Assembly (NCBI GenBank): GCA_964487555.1 | Contig: CAZART010000001.1 | Span: 62,001 to 126,000, forward strand | DNA length: 64,000 bases | Source of the DNA: CAZART01 sp964487555 | Lineage (GTDB): Bacteria > Bacteroidota > Rhodothermia > Rhodothermales > VXPQ01 | Direction of reading: 5' to 3' | Shown: positions 8,777-17,168 of the stretch, piece after piece | How positions within the stretch are numbered: position 1 is the first letter of the stretch | Layout of the letters: each line of letters begins with the position of its first letter | The notes under the pieces: generated by a model | What the model was told of the DNA's origin: nothing | Databases searched by the model: none | The model's input: the letters and a program-made list of their open reading frames with translations, nothing else | Made by a program: the position numbers and the translations under genes

Positions 8777-11365
8777 TCAATTATGGCGAAGGCTGCGGAC
8801 CGGATCGATGGTGGCCGCACGGAGAGCCTGATAGCTCACCGTGAGAAAGGCAATCCCGAGGGCCGTAAGAGCGGCCGCTGCGAAGACCGCGGCGGAGATC
8901 TCGACGCGGTAGGCAAATCCGTCGAGCCAGCGCTGCATGGCAAGGTAGCCGAGCGGCACGGCGATCACGATTGCGATGACGACGAGCCGGGTGAATTCCT
9001 TCGATAGCAGGGCGATGATGCTAACGACCGACGCCCCGAGCACTTTGCGCACACCGACTTCCCTGGTGCGCCGAGCGGCCGTGAATGCCGCCAATCCGAA
9101 GAGACCCAGACAGGCAATGATCGTGGCGATCAGCGCGAATGCGCCGAATACCTGGCCGATCTGACGATCGGTGCGATGCAGCGCGTCGAAGCGCTCGTCG
9201 ACAAAAAAGTATTCGAACGGCCGCTGCGGGGCGAAGCTCGTGAGCGTTTTCTCGAGAAATGCCAGGGTCTCGCCGGCATTCTCCGATTGAAGCCGGGCGG
9301 AGACATAGTAATAGTCCGACTCAAGCAAGAAAAGCATCGGCTCGATCTGCTCGCGTAGCGACCGCACGTGGAAGTCGCGGATGACGCCGATGACGTCGAC
9401 CGTTTTGCGATCGGCCCAGATCAGCCTCGTCCCGATGGCGTCTTGCGGATTCGCGAATCCCAACCGGCGTGCCGCTTCTTCGTTGAGAACGGTCGCCGTG
9501 CTGTCGACCGGACGCGTACGCGAGAACCATCGCCCGGCCACGACCTCCATCCCGTACGTTTCGAGAAATTCGGTGTCGACCTTGTACGTGCCGAGCGTCA
9601 TCGGCTCGTTTGTGGCCTCGACGCGGACGCCATATGTCCAGAGATCCGTAGAGGGCACGAGCATCGAGGCCGACGCGGCGTCCACATCCGGATGCTGAAG
9701 GAATGCCGCTTTGATTGCCTCGGACTGCCGGCCGACCTCCGGATCGATCTTAATAACGACGATCTGTTGTTTTTCAAATCCGACGTCTTTCTTCTGTACG
9801 TATTTCAGCTGCTGAAAGACCACTCCAGTACAGATGAGGAGTATGATGGACGTGGCGAATTGGAATACAACCAGGCTTTCGCGTCCGCGTGGCCGTCCCG
9901 CCGAAAAGGTCCCCTTCAGCACGGCAGCAGGGCGAAATGAAGAAAGATACAGCGCCGGATATGCGCCGGCCGCCACCCCGACGAAGACCACGATGCCAAG
10001 CAGCGCAAGCAGCATCGGGCCGTTGCCTACGAGGTCCATCGCAAGCGCCTTCCCGGTAAAGGCATTGAACACAGGCAATGCGGCGCGAAGCACGACCAGG
10101 CCCGCAAAAAGGGCGGCCAATCCGAGCAACGTCGATTCGCCCAGGAACTGAAGGACGAGCTGCCGCCGCTGGGCCCCGATAACTTTGCGCATGCCGACTT
10201 CGCGAGCCCGTTGGCCCGATCGGGCCGTCGTTAGATTAACGAAATTGACACAGGCGATGAGCAGGATGAAGAAGGCGACGGCCGAGAAGAGGTAAACGTA
10301 CGCGATATCTCCGTTCGGCTCGGCTTCCGCGGCGAGATCTGAATGCAGGTGGATGTCGGTGAGGGGCTGGAGTCCGAGACGATAGATGGCGCCCGGATCC
10401 AGCTCCGATCCCGCGTGGCGATTGACGAAGCCGGGGAGCTTCGCCGCGAGTTGTTCGACATCATATCCGTTCGGAAGAAGCAGATATGTATAGTTGCTCA
10501 CGAAGATGTGCCAGTCGTCCGTGAAGTCGCCGCCGAAGGTTTCAAACGGGACCAGGAAGTCGAAGTGGATATGCGACTGCCTTGGAAGATCCTGGAGCAC
10601 TCCGGTCACGGTGAGGTCGATCCGGCCGAGGCTGGTCTGATACGTCAATGTCTTGCCGATCGGGTCGGCCGTGCCGAAGTAGCGACGTGCCGCGGATTCG
10701 GTGACCACGATTGCATCCGGCCGATCGAGGCTTTTTTTTCGGTCGCCCTTGACGAGTGGGAAAGAGAAGACTTCCAGAAAGGTGGAATCGACCGCGTAGA
10801 CGTTGCTCTCAGCGAACTGGCGATCCAGGTAGCGGAGAATCGGACCGGCTCGACGTCGCGCGCGGACGGCCTCCAGCACTTCAGGGAACTCCGCCTTTAG
10901 CGCCGGGCCGGTCGGCAACGCCGTATTCGCCGAAATGCGGATCTCGGGCATGCCGCGCGTGGCGGTTACGCGGACAATGCGGTCTGCATTCGTGTGGAAG
11001 CGGTCGTAGCGCAGCTCATCCTGCACATGGAGGAACATCAGGAGGGCGCACCCGATGCCGAGGGCAAGCCCAAATACGTTGATAAATGTGTAGCCTTTCT
11101 CCCGTCTGAAATTGCGGAGTGCGATGTTCAGATAGGTCTTTAACATGACGAACGTCCACCCCAGTGTGCGCGCCGCGAAGCGCGGCATCGACCGAAGCAC
11201 CTGGCTCCAGTACCAACGCCTCGCCTCAGTCCGCCCGGCGCGGTTCAGGAGACGCGCATAGATCTCCTCGAGATCGCCCAGCACGGCTTCCGCATCGGCG
11301 GGGTGCAGGCAGGCGCGGAGCATCGCCTGCGCAAGTCGGGGCGGAAGATTCGATGGCGTGCTCAT
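8777..11365 (-). CDS. ABC transporter permease with N-terminal permease-prefix domain
   Basis: The 862-residue product begins with an ~80-residue soluble helical prefix (PPRLAQAMLRACLHPADAEA, VLGDLEEIYARLLNRAGR) that is typical of permeases encoded behind PadR regulators. It then has the same architecture as the 6323-8764 permease: the first helix (TFINVFGLALGIGCALLMF), a MacB-PCD-like domain, FtsX helices, a second periplasmic domain, and the end motif ARRTREVGVRKVLGASV. The start ATG overlaps the PadR stop (ATGA), so the two genes are translationally coupled. The role is probably ATP-driven export or envelope stress handling with an ATPase encoded elsewhere. Confidence 0.88.
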   Translation of the reverse strand: MSTPSNLPPRLAQAMLRACLHPADAEAVLGDLEEIYARLLNRAGRTEARRWYWSQVLRSMPRFAARTLGWTFVMLKTYLNIALRNFRREKGYTFINVFGLALGIGCALLMFLHVQDELRYDRFHTNADRIVRVTATRGMPEIRISANTALPTGPALKAEFPEVLEAVRARRRAGPILRYLDRQFAESNVYAVDSTFLEVFSFPLVKGDRKKSLDRPDAIVVTESAARRYFGTADPIGKTLTYQTSLGRIDLTVTGVLQDLPRQSHIHFDFLVPFETFGGDFTDDWHIFVSNYTYLLLPNGYDVEQLAAKLPGFVNRHAGSELDPGAIYRLGLQPLTDIHLHSDLAAEAEPNGDIAYVYLFSAVAFFILLIACVNFVNLTTARSGQRAREVGMRKVIGAQRRQLVLQFLGESTLLGLAALFAGLVVLRAALPVFNAFTGKALAMDLVGNGPMLLALLGIVVFVGVAAGAYPALYLSSFRPAAVLKGTFSAGRPRGRESLVVFQFATSIILLICTGVVFQQLKYVQKKDVGFEKQQIVVIKIDPEVGRQSEAIKAAFLQHPDVDAASASMLVPSTDLWTYGVRVEATNEPMTLGTYKVDTEFLETYGMEVVAGRWFSRTRPVDSTATVLNEEAARRLGFANPQDAIGTRLIWADRKTVDVIGVIRDFHVRSLREQIEPMLFLLESDYYYVSARLQSENAGETLAFLEKTLTSFAPQRPFEYFFVDERFDALHRTDRQIGQVFGAFALIATIIACLGLFGLAAFTAARRTREVGVRKVLGASVVSIIALLSKEFTRLVVIAIVIAVPLGYLAMQRWLDGFAYRVEISAAVFAAAALTALGIAFLTVSYQALRAATIDPVRSLRHN

Positions 11366-11691
11366 TGTGCGTTACCGGTCGTCAGGTTGGGCAGCCCGGT
11401 CCACATGCGTTTATGAATCGTGTTGACCCGATCTAGCGCCGCGACGCCTTCAGCGGTGAGCTCAAAATACCGCTTGCTGCGGCCTCCTCGCTCCGGCGTC
11501 GGCTCGCCCATGTATGTGGAGAGATAGCCCCGCGCGGCGAGCCGGTTCAGCGGGGCGTAGACGGAGCCGATGGACCAGTCCTCCCCCGTAGCCTCGGAGA
11601 GGTGGTTGCGGATCGCCGCCCCATACGCCTCGTTCTGCAAGCGCCAGACGGCGAGGAGCAACAGTTCTTCGGGTCGGGAGAGCAGTTCCAT
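11362..11691 (-). CDS. PadR family transcriptional regulator
   Basis: A 109-residue winged-helix protein, MELLSRPEELLLLAVWRLQN...YGAAIRNHLSE...SIGSVYAPLNRLAARGYL...GGRSKRYFELTAEG. This is the PadR pattern of N-terminal helix, recognition helix and wing (GGRSKRYF) before a short C-terminal helix. The ATG at 11691 was chosen because PadR homology starts exactly there; longer in-frame extensions run through the operator. It overlaps the permease start by four bases. It most likely represses its own operon through the palindrome at 11715-11754, 24 bases upstream. The effector is unknown. Confidence 0.92.
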   Translation of the reverse strand: MELLSRPEELLLLAVWRLQNEAYGAAIRNHLSEATGEDWSIGSVYAPLNRLAARGYLSTYMGEPTPERGGRSKRYFELTAEGVAALDRVNTIHKRMWTGLPNLTTGNAQ

Positions 11692-11714
11692 TTTTCGGAC
11701 GCGGACAGTTCGAT

Positions 11715-11754
11715 GGCATATGTTATTATTTATAGAATATATAATACATATGCC
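11715..11754. promoter_or_regulatory. Palindromic candidate operator of the PadR-permease operon
   Basis: Perfect 9-bp arms GGCATATGT and ACATATGCC enclose 22 bases of very AT-rich sequence. The inner parts (ATTAT, ATAAT) extend the symmetry with one offset. It lies 24 bp before the padR start, where a promoter should be. Known PadR sites contain ATGT...ACAT half-sites; the same half-sites occur here but with wider spacing. Confidence 0.6.
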
Positions 11755-11941
11755 AAGCGACCAACCGCGCCATTGAATCAGTTCGTCTGGCACGCCACGC
11801 GGTCGACATTTCACGTCCGCAGATCTCCGCACCCGCACGAACCTGCGCATCATGAAAGGAGAAGTCGGAGCAGGTTACATTTTGGGCCATTGCGTGTCTA
11901 TCGTTGGAAGGGCGAGCTCAATGGCAATGAGAAACTGCGAG

Positions 11942-12289
11942 ATGAGACTGCCAGGAGTCACCGATGCCGTCGTTCCAAAGCAAAAGATCGCGGAATATCT
12001 TCTTTCCGCCGACCACCCGCGTGGTCGCTTCAAAGCGACATTTTTTCGGATGCATGGATTCACTGAGACCGAATGGACTCTGCTCGCAGATGCACTGCTA
12101 CATCATGCCGCCATTCACGACGTCGCGCGAGTAGAAACTTCGCCGTTTGGGACGAGGTACGTGGTGGAGGGACCCTTGTGGACTCCGAGCCGAAGGTCTC
12201 CTCGTATAAGAACGGTGTGGTTCATTCCTTCGGGTGATCATACTCCGCGCCTTGTAACAGCGTACCCACTGAGCCGTGACGCACGATGA
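11942..12289 (+). CDS. DUF6883-like protein
   Basis: A 115-residue protein with the pattern LPGVTDAVVPKQKIAEYLLS, HPRGRFKATFFRMHGF, then RYVVEGPLWTPSRRSPRIRT and PRLVTAYPL. I recognise this as the DUF6883 type. Members usually begin MxLPNAxxAVV, so I chose the ATG at 11942 rather than the longer frame from 11852, which adds 30 unrelated residues. Its TGA overlaps the ATG of the next gene. DUF6883 and DUF4926 genes commonly sit together; a toxin-antitoxin or polymorphic-toxin role is suspected but not shown. Confidence 0.7.
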   Translation: MRLPGVTDAVVPKQKIAEYLLSADHPRGRFKATFFRMHGFTETEWTLLADALLHHAAIHDVARVETSPFGTRYVVEGPLWTPSRRSPRIRTVWFIPSGDHTPRLVTAYPLSRDAR

Positions 12290-12513
12290 TCAACGAACTT
12301 GACCAGGTCGTTCTCACGCGCGATCTTCCCGAACACAACCTCAAATCGGGAGATATTGGAACGGTCGTGCTCGCACATGGGAGCGGCGATGGATACGAAG
12401 TCGAATTCATAGCCTTCGACGGCGAAACGATAGCCGTAACCTCAGTCGAAGCGTCACAGGTCCGACCTATCGGACCACACGAGATTCCTCACGCGCGAAC
12501 ACTCGCGGAGTGA
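12286..12513 (+). CDS. DUF4926-like small protein
   Basis: A 75-residue protein, INELDQVVLTRDLPEHNLKS, GDIGTVVLAHG, GYEVEFIAFDGETIAVTS and QVRPI. This is the DUF4926 pattern: a small β-barrel with the LxxGDxGTVV turn. It overlaps the DUF6883-like gene by four bases (ATGA), so the two are a translationally coupled pair. The function is not established; it could be the antitoxin or immunity partner of the upstream protein. Confidence 0.72.
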   Translation: MINELDQVVLTRDLPEHNLKSGDIGTVVLAHGSGDGYEVEFIAFDGETIAVTSVEASQVRPIGPHEIPHARTLAE

Positions 12514-12572
12514 ATATGCCGTCTCGGCGGCGCCGACGAGGTCTGCTTGTCGGCCTGCGGCTCTGGAGAAAC

Positions 12573-12635
12573 GCAGCACGCAGAATGCAGAACGCAGAAC
12601 GCAGAACGCAGAACGCAGAACGCAGAACGCAGAAC
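12573..12635. repeat. 7-bp tandem repeat (GCAGAAC)n
   Basis: Seven perfect copies of GCAGAAC run from 12587 to 12635, preceded by two degenerate copies (GCAGCAC, GCAGAAT) from 12573. The array lies between the DUF4926 stop and the TonB receptor stop, so it is not coding. Copy number probably varies between strains. Confidence 0.95.
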
Positions 12636-12641
12636 GCGAAT

Positions 12642-14879
12642 CTAGAAAAACAGCTTGTACAGCAGCTTCACGTTCCGTCCGGGCTCCGGCATGATGCTCT
12701 TCACGCGTGAAAGGTGGTCGCGGTAAGCCGTGTCGGTGACGTTCTCGACGCCGAAGTCGAGGGTATGCAGCAGTCCGCCCGCAGTGAAGTGATACTGCGC
12801 ATAGACGTCAAGCACTCCGTAGCCGCTGGTCGACTCTTCGAACGGTCCGATCCTGTCCTGCGCCGCGGCGAGCCGCAAATCGGCTCCGACGTCCAGCGCC
12901 CGGCGATCGTAACGCACGCCGATTTTACCTTGCAGCGGCGGCATCCATGGGATGGGCTGATCGAGATCGGTGAGCGTGCCGCGCACGTAGCTTGCCGTGC
13001 CCTCGACGCTCCAGCGACGCAGCACCTGTAAGGAGGCCCTCCCCTCCGCACCGACCATGCGCGCTTCGGCACCCGTGTACTGGAAGATCGGGAGATGGAC
13101 CCGGAAGTTCAGCTCCCCGGTATCGCGCGGAAAGATGTAGTCATTGATGATGTTTATGTACGCCGCCGCTGACGCGTTCAGGTGCCCGTTCTGATACCGC
13201 GCAAACACCTCGCCGCCGTAACCGGTCTCGCGATTCAGCATCGGATTGCCGATCTCGAACGAGTACGCCGCCAGGTGCGGACCTCCCGAATACAGCTCTT
13301 CAATACCGGGCATCCGCAGCGATCGCATGCCCGTTACACCTACGGTGAACACCGGCGAGGTGTGCCAGAGTGCGGAAACGGAAGCCGACACGCCTCCCAG
13401 CGTGCGCTCCTCAATACGGCCGATGAGATCTGAAGTGCTTTCTTCTCGTGGCTGCACCTGCCGAAGATCGTAGCGGAGACCGCCCTGGAATGTGAGATCG
13501 CCGACATGCACGTCTTGAAACGCAAAACCGGCGAGGGTCCACTCGGTCGAAGCCGGCGTGAATGAGAAACCGCCCGAGTTATAGTCCCGGTACTCACCCC
13601 AGAGGCCGATCGCACCCTTGCGGAATGGTCCATACTGTGCCGTCCGTGCGGTGAGGCTGCCATGATACGAAAGCAGTCCGAATTCGATGCCCAGGCTCCC
13701 ATTAGATTCAAATTCCTGATGGTGGTAGCGCGAGTACGTGCCTCGCGCCTCCAGGCGAGGAATCCACGCCAGCGGTGTGACCACCTCGGCCCTTCCCTCC
13801 AGATGGCTGCGTTCGATGTCGATGTTTACGCCATTCGGGTGGGCGCCCACAAATCCGCCGGGGATTCCGTATTCGGTAGCATAATAGGAGCCCGCCACAC
13901 CTGCATAACCCCACGGCTGCACGACGCTCCCGCCGATCGAAGCGTTGGCGGTCGTGAGCTCCGTATTCATTAACGTACCTTCGGGCGTGCTCACGTTCCG
14001 TCCCTGCCGGAAGGAGCCGTCTGCGTGGATCGCAATCGAGCCACCGAGCGGCGCCAGAAGCGAGCCGCCGCCCGCGTAGCCGGTATTGACCGACTGCGCC
14101 TGTCCGCTCAGCTGAAAGTGCAGCGCGTCCGGCCGACTCGTCGGTACGTAATCGCGGATCACGTTGATCACTCCTCCGAGTGTGTTGGATCCGTAGACCA
14201 GCGACGCCGGACCACGAACCACTTCGAGGCGCTCGGCCGTCATGGGATCGATGACTACGGCATGGTCCGTCGAGGTGGCCGAAAGGTCGCCCGTGCGGCC
14301 GCCGTCTTCGAGCACGAGCAGCCGCTCGCCGCCGAGGCCGCGCATCACCGGCCGCGCCGGCGCCGGCCCCATCGAACGCATTGAGATGCCCGGTTCATCC
14401 TCGAGCGTCTCGGCGATCGTAGTGCCCAGATGCTGCCGCAGCCGCTGCCCTTCCAGTTCCATCGCAGCGTCCGCCAGCTGCTCGGCCGCCTCGCGCGTGC
14501 CCTCGACAACCACCTCCCCCGCCATGAGCGTCGTCGAGGCCATCTGCAAAGTTAGCGACAGCGTATCACGGGCGGGCACCTCTACATTCCGGATGAGCGG
14601 TTCGTAGCCGATGCGATACGCCTTCAGCGTGAAGAGGCCGGCCGGTATGAATCGGAGCGTGAATCGGCCGTCGACGTCGCTCACGGTCGAGCGGTTCGCT
14701 TCCTCCAGAAGAATCTGCGCGTACTCGACGGATTCGCCCGTTTCAGCGTCCTGAACGGTACCCACGACGGTTCCCTGCCGTGATTGGGCTGAGGCAGGCA
14801 CGGCGAGCAGCCCCAGCAGCACGCATAACGTGCCGCTGAAGACCGCTCTCCACATTCGATCTTTCGTGCGTGGCTCCAT
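12642..14879 (-). CDS. TonB-dependent outer-membrane receptor, zinc (ZnuD)-like
   Basis: The 745-residue product has a signal peptide ending ASA-Q (~32), a carboxypeptidase-regulatory-like domain (~35-115, GTVVGTVQDAETGESVEYAQ), and a plug domain (~130-245, RPVMRGLGGERLLVLEDGGR). A β-barrel follows, ending in Phe (KLLYKLFF), the usual outer-membrane assembly signal. Barrel motifs such as YGIPGGFVGAHPNGVNIDIE and YSRYHHQEFESNG resemble ZnuD-type zinc receptors. Its stop is close to the 7-bp repeat, and its start overlaps the stop of the acidic lipoprotein gene by one base (TAATG). Copper or another divalent metal is an alternative substrate. Confidence 0.88.
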   Translation of the reverse strand: MEPRTKDRMWRAVFSGTLCVLLGLLAVPASAQSRQGTVVGTVQDAETGESVEYAQILLEEANRSTVSDVDGRFTLRFIPAGLFTLKAYRIGYEPLIRNVEVPARDTLSLTLQMASTTLMAGEVVVEGTREAAEQLADAAMELEGQRLRQHLGTTIAETLEDEPGISMRSMGPAPARPVMRGLGGERLLVLEDGGRTGDLSATSTDHAVVIDPMTAERLEVVRGPASLVYGSNTLGGVINVIRDYVPTSRPDALHFQLSGQAQSVNTGYAGGGSLLAPLGGSIAIHADGSFRQGRNVSTPEGTLMNTELTTANASIGGSVVQPWGYAGVAGSYYATEYGIPGGFVGAHPNGVNIDIERSHLEGRAEVVTPLAWIPRLEARGTYSRYHHQEFESNGSLGIEFGLLSYHGSLTARTAQYGPFRKGAIGLWGEYRDYNSGGFSFTPASTEWTLAGFAFQDVHVGDLTFQGGLRYDLRQVQPREESTSDLIGRIEERTLGGVSASVSALWHTSPVFTVGVTGMRSLRMPGIEELYSGGPHLAAYSFEIGNPMLNRETGYGGEVFARYQNGHLNASAAAYINIINDYIFPRDTGELNFRVHLPIFQYTGAEARMVGAEGRASLQVLRRWSVEGTASYVRGTLTDLDQPIPWMPPLQGKIGVRYDRRALDVGADLRLAAAQDRIGPFEESTSGYGVLDVYAQYHFTAGGLLHTLDFGVENVTDTAYRDHLSRVKSIMPEPGRNVKLLYKLFF

Positions 14880-15388
14880 TAGTTTTGGGCTACGCGAATG
14901 GTTAACGCGTTCGGATTAGGTACGCCATTCTCTTGGGTTGGCGGTGTGGAGTAGTCAGGGTGGTCGACATGCATTAGATGAAGCTGAGCCTTCGTCTCGC
15001 CCGCCTGCTTGCCTACAACACGGAAGCTCCACCTCCCGTCTTGTTCGAATTCAGCAACCGCCGGATCGGCCATCTCGAAGCCGAGGCTGACGTCGTCGTC
15101 CAGATCCTCGTCGTGGATTTCATCGCCATCCGCCGCGAGAAATTCTACCGTAAGAACGGCCGTTTCCTCGCCCTCGGTCACGACGATTTCGCAGGGTTCT
15201 TCCGGACAGCTGACCTGATCTTCGAGTACGCGGTACACCACAGCGCCATCGAGCAGGAGACGGAGGCCGTCGGCCTCCGCGTGGTCGTCGTCGTCGCCAT
15301 TATCGACGGGGTTGTCGCAGCCGATAACGCCGGCGCCGAGCAAGAGAAAGACGAACGTGTAAAGAAGGGTTGTTTTTCGCGATATCAT
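14879..15388 (-). CDS. Acidic lipoprotein, likely metal-binding partner of the TonB receptor
   Basis: A 169-residue protein with a signal peptide and lipobox (LLLGAGVIGC, Cys24), followed at once by an acidic/His stretch DNGDDDDHAEADGL. The remainder is an Asp/Glu-rich β-type domain ending with HLMHVDHPDYSTPP, another His cluster. Similar small lipoproteins accompany ZnuD-like receptors in related phyla. I infer a surface or periplasmic metal-capturing role. It is translationally linked to the receptor gene (stop and start overlap). The start is preceded by the 27-bp palindrome at 15425-15451, so it is probably the first gene of the operon. Confidence 0.75.
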   Translation of the reverse strand: MISRKTTLLYTFVFLLLGAGVIGCDNPVDNGDDDDHAEADGLRLLLDGAVVYRVLEDQVSCPEEPCEIVVTEGEETAVLTVEFLAADGDEIHDEDLDDDVSLGFEMADPAVAEFEQDGRWSFRVVGKQAGETKAQLHLMHVDHPDYSTPPTQENGVPNPNALTIRVAQN

Positions 15389-15424
15389 GATGCACTCCGT
15401 CGGTCCGATAGAAATTGCGTTGCG

Positions 15425-15451
15425 CCACGCTGCACGTGACGTGCAGTGTGG
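15425..15451. promoter_or_regulatory. 27-bp palindrome, candidate operator of the metal-uptake operon
   Basis: The half-sites CCACGCTGCACGT and ACGTGCAGTGTGG are symmetrical about a single G, with 12 of 13 positions paired. It sits 37 bp upstream of the lipoprotein start. With a one-base centre it would make a poor RNA hairpin, so a dimeric DNA-binding protein, perhaps a Zur/Fur-type metalloregulator, is the better reading. It does not match the classic enterobacterial Zur box. Confidence 0.6.
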
Positions 15452-15501
15452 TTCCGGACATCGTTGGCCTGATGGGCACTCGCCGCAAGCAGCGCGTGAA
15501 T

Positions 15502-15858
15502 CTAGGCCGTCACGGGAGGTGCACGGATCGGATAAAGTGCGCCAAGAGAAAGGAGCGTGCCGCGGGGCACAGCAGCGTCGAGCACTGCGGAGCGCAAATG
15601 CGCAGCTGATGCGAGATCAGGAAGGAGATCGCTGAAGACATCGCGCTGGCAGAAGTGGCAGTGCTGCAAATCCGCCGCGACGTCGGAGCAAGCCCCGTCT
15701 ACGGCATCGGACGCAGGCTGCCCGTGCCGGTGCGCGGCCGCCCGCTGCTCGTACCGCTCGGCAGCGTGATCGATGTTGTGAAGAACAGGCATGACCATCC
15801 CACCCACCACGAAGGTGATGAGCGCGAATGAAGCCAGCCATGTTCTCCGCATGTTCAT
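15502..15858 (-). CDS. Small His/Cys-rich membrane-anchored protein (DUF2946-like)
   Basis: A 118-residue protein with an N-terminal hydrophobic segment (TWLASFALITFVVGGMVMPV) and a periplasmic part rich in His and Cys: HNIDHAAERYEQRAAAHRHG, then CSDVAADLQHCHFCQRDV. The CHFC motif and lone N-terminal anchor recall DUF2946-type proteins often found near metal transport genes. It lies upstream of the lipoprotein/TonB receptor pair on the same strand, but the palindrome at 15425-15451 separates them. It may be transcribed separately. Metal binding is inferred from composition. Confidence 0.6.
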   Translation of the reverse strand: MNMRRTWLASFALITFVVGGMVMPVLHNIDHAAERYEQRAAAHRHGQPASDAVDGACSDVAADLQHCHFCQRDVFSDLLPDLASAAHLRSAVLDAAVPRGTLLSLGALYPIRAPPVTA

Positions 15859-15953
15859 ATGGATCTACGGCTCCGACCGAGACGTCGCTAACCTGCGAAC
15901 CAGCATATTCGCTCGGCACGTGTTTCGTTCCTTAGTATCCACCTGAACGAGGC

Positions 15954-17099
15954 CTAGTACAGCTCGTACTTCGCCAATCGACCCTCCAGTGCGCCATTCA
16001 CGAGCGGCTTCTTCCACGCGCTGCGCAGACCCACGCTCTTGAGGAGCTCCGGCTTGCCGACGTAGATGTAGGCCGTCGAGCCGGTACATTTCTGTTTGAG
16101 GAAGTCGCCCAGCTCGGTAATCATGTGGGAGATGGCCTCGCCGCGTCCCATGCGCAGGCCGTAGGGCGGATTCACCACGAGCGTCACATTCTCGAGATCA
16201 GGGAGGCTGCGGAAATCGCTTTGTTTTAGTGCGGCGCGCTCGCCGTGCGGCAGGATTCCCAGGTTCTCCCGGGCCGCATGCAGTACCTCTCCGTTGACGT
16301 CGCTGCCCGCGATCAAACCCTCCGGCAACGGCCGGATCGACTCATCCGCCGCCGATTTCACCTGCTGCCACAAGCCGGCATCGAAATCCGGCAGCATCTC
16401 GAATCCAAACCGATCCCGCAGATATGCGGCGGGAATCCGGCAGTAATGCATGAGCGCCTCCGCCAGCAGCGTACCCGATCCGCACATGGGATCGTACAGG
16501 AGCCGCTCGCCATCCCATCCGGTCATTCGAATGATCGCCGCCGCGACGGTCTCCTGCATCGGCGCCTCACCGCTGCCGCTTCGGTAGCCGCGCCGGTGCA
16601 GCGATCCGCCGGACGTGCCCAGACTGATCGTGGCGTGGTTGTTCTCGATGTAGAGGTTCAGCCACAGATCCGGATGCCGCGTATCGACATTCGGCCGGCG
16701 GCCCGTGCGATCCCGAAACTGATCGACGACCGCGTCCTTAACGCGCAGCGCGGCATATTTCGAGTGACTGATCTTGCTGTTCGAAACGTTGGCGAACACG
16801 GCAAACGTATCGTCGAGATCGAGGAAATCCGTCCAATCGATGTCCTTTGCGATCCGGTAGAGGTAGTCGGCGTCGTGGCAGTTGAACGACGTTAACGGCG
16901 CCAGGACGCGCGTGGCGAGTCGCGAGCAGTAGTTGATGCGGTAGAGCGCCTCGTGATCGGCGTTGAAATACACACCGCGGTACGCTATGGACGTATCCGA
17001 TGCCCCGAGCTCGCTCAGCTCGGCCGCTCCGAGCTCTTCCGAACCGCCGGCGATCTGGGCGAAATACCGCGGGAATTCTTGATACTTGTACACGTCCAT
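15954..17099 (-). CDS. THUMP-domain class I SAM-dependent RNA methyltransferase (RlmL N-domain type)
   Basis: The 381-residue product has an N-terminal THUMP-like RNA-binding region (~1-160, GGSEELGAAELSELGA, YRINYCSRLATRVL). A Rossmann methyltransferase domain follows, with LYDPMCGSGTLLAEALM (SAM-binding), AGSDVN and the catalytic NPPYGLRMG motif (N4/N6-type NPPY). This is the arrangement of the 23S rRNA m2G2445 methyltransferase half of RlmL/YcbY, present as a free-standing enzyme in many Bacteroidota. It lies 69 bp downstream of the Nudix gene and may be cotranscribed with it. Confidence 0.88.
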   Translation of the reverse strand: MDVYKYQEFPRYFAQIAGGSEELGAAELSELGASDTSIAYRGVYFNADHEALYRINYCSRLATRVLAPLTSFNCHDADYLYRIAKDIDWTDFLDLDDTFAVFANVSNSKISHSKYAALRVKDAVVDQFRDRTGRRPNVDTRHPDLWLNLYIENNHATISLGTSGGSLHRRGYRSGSGEAPMQETVAAAIIRMTGWDGERLLYDPMCGSGTLLAEALMHYCRIPAAYLRDRFGFEMLPDFDAGLWQQVKSAADESIRPLPEGLIAGSDVNGEVLHAARENLGILPHGERAALKQSDFRSLPDLENVTLVVNPPYGLRMGRGEAISHMITELGDFLKQKCTGSTAYIYVGKPELLKSVGLRSAWKKPLVNGALEGRLAKYELY

Positions 17100-17168
17100 G
17101 AGAGGCCGCCTAGTCGAGAGATGCCGTCTGCAGGCCTGCGGCGAGAAATATGAGAAGCGGAGGCGGGG

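Noticed and set aside
11852..11941. 30-residue N-terminal extension of the DUF6883-like gene
   Set aside because: Family similarity begins at the ATG at 11942; the extension has no matching pattern.
12573..12635. Possible CRISPR-like array
   Set aside because: The 7-bp units are contiguous with no spacers, so it is a simple tandem repeat.
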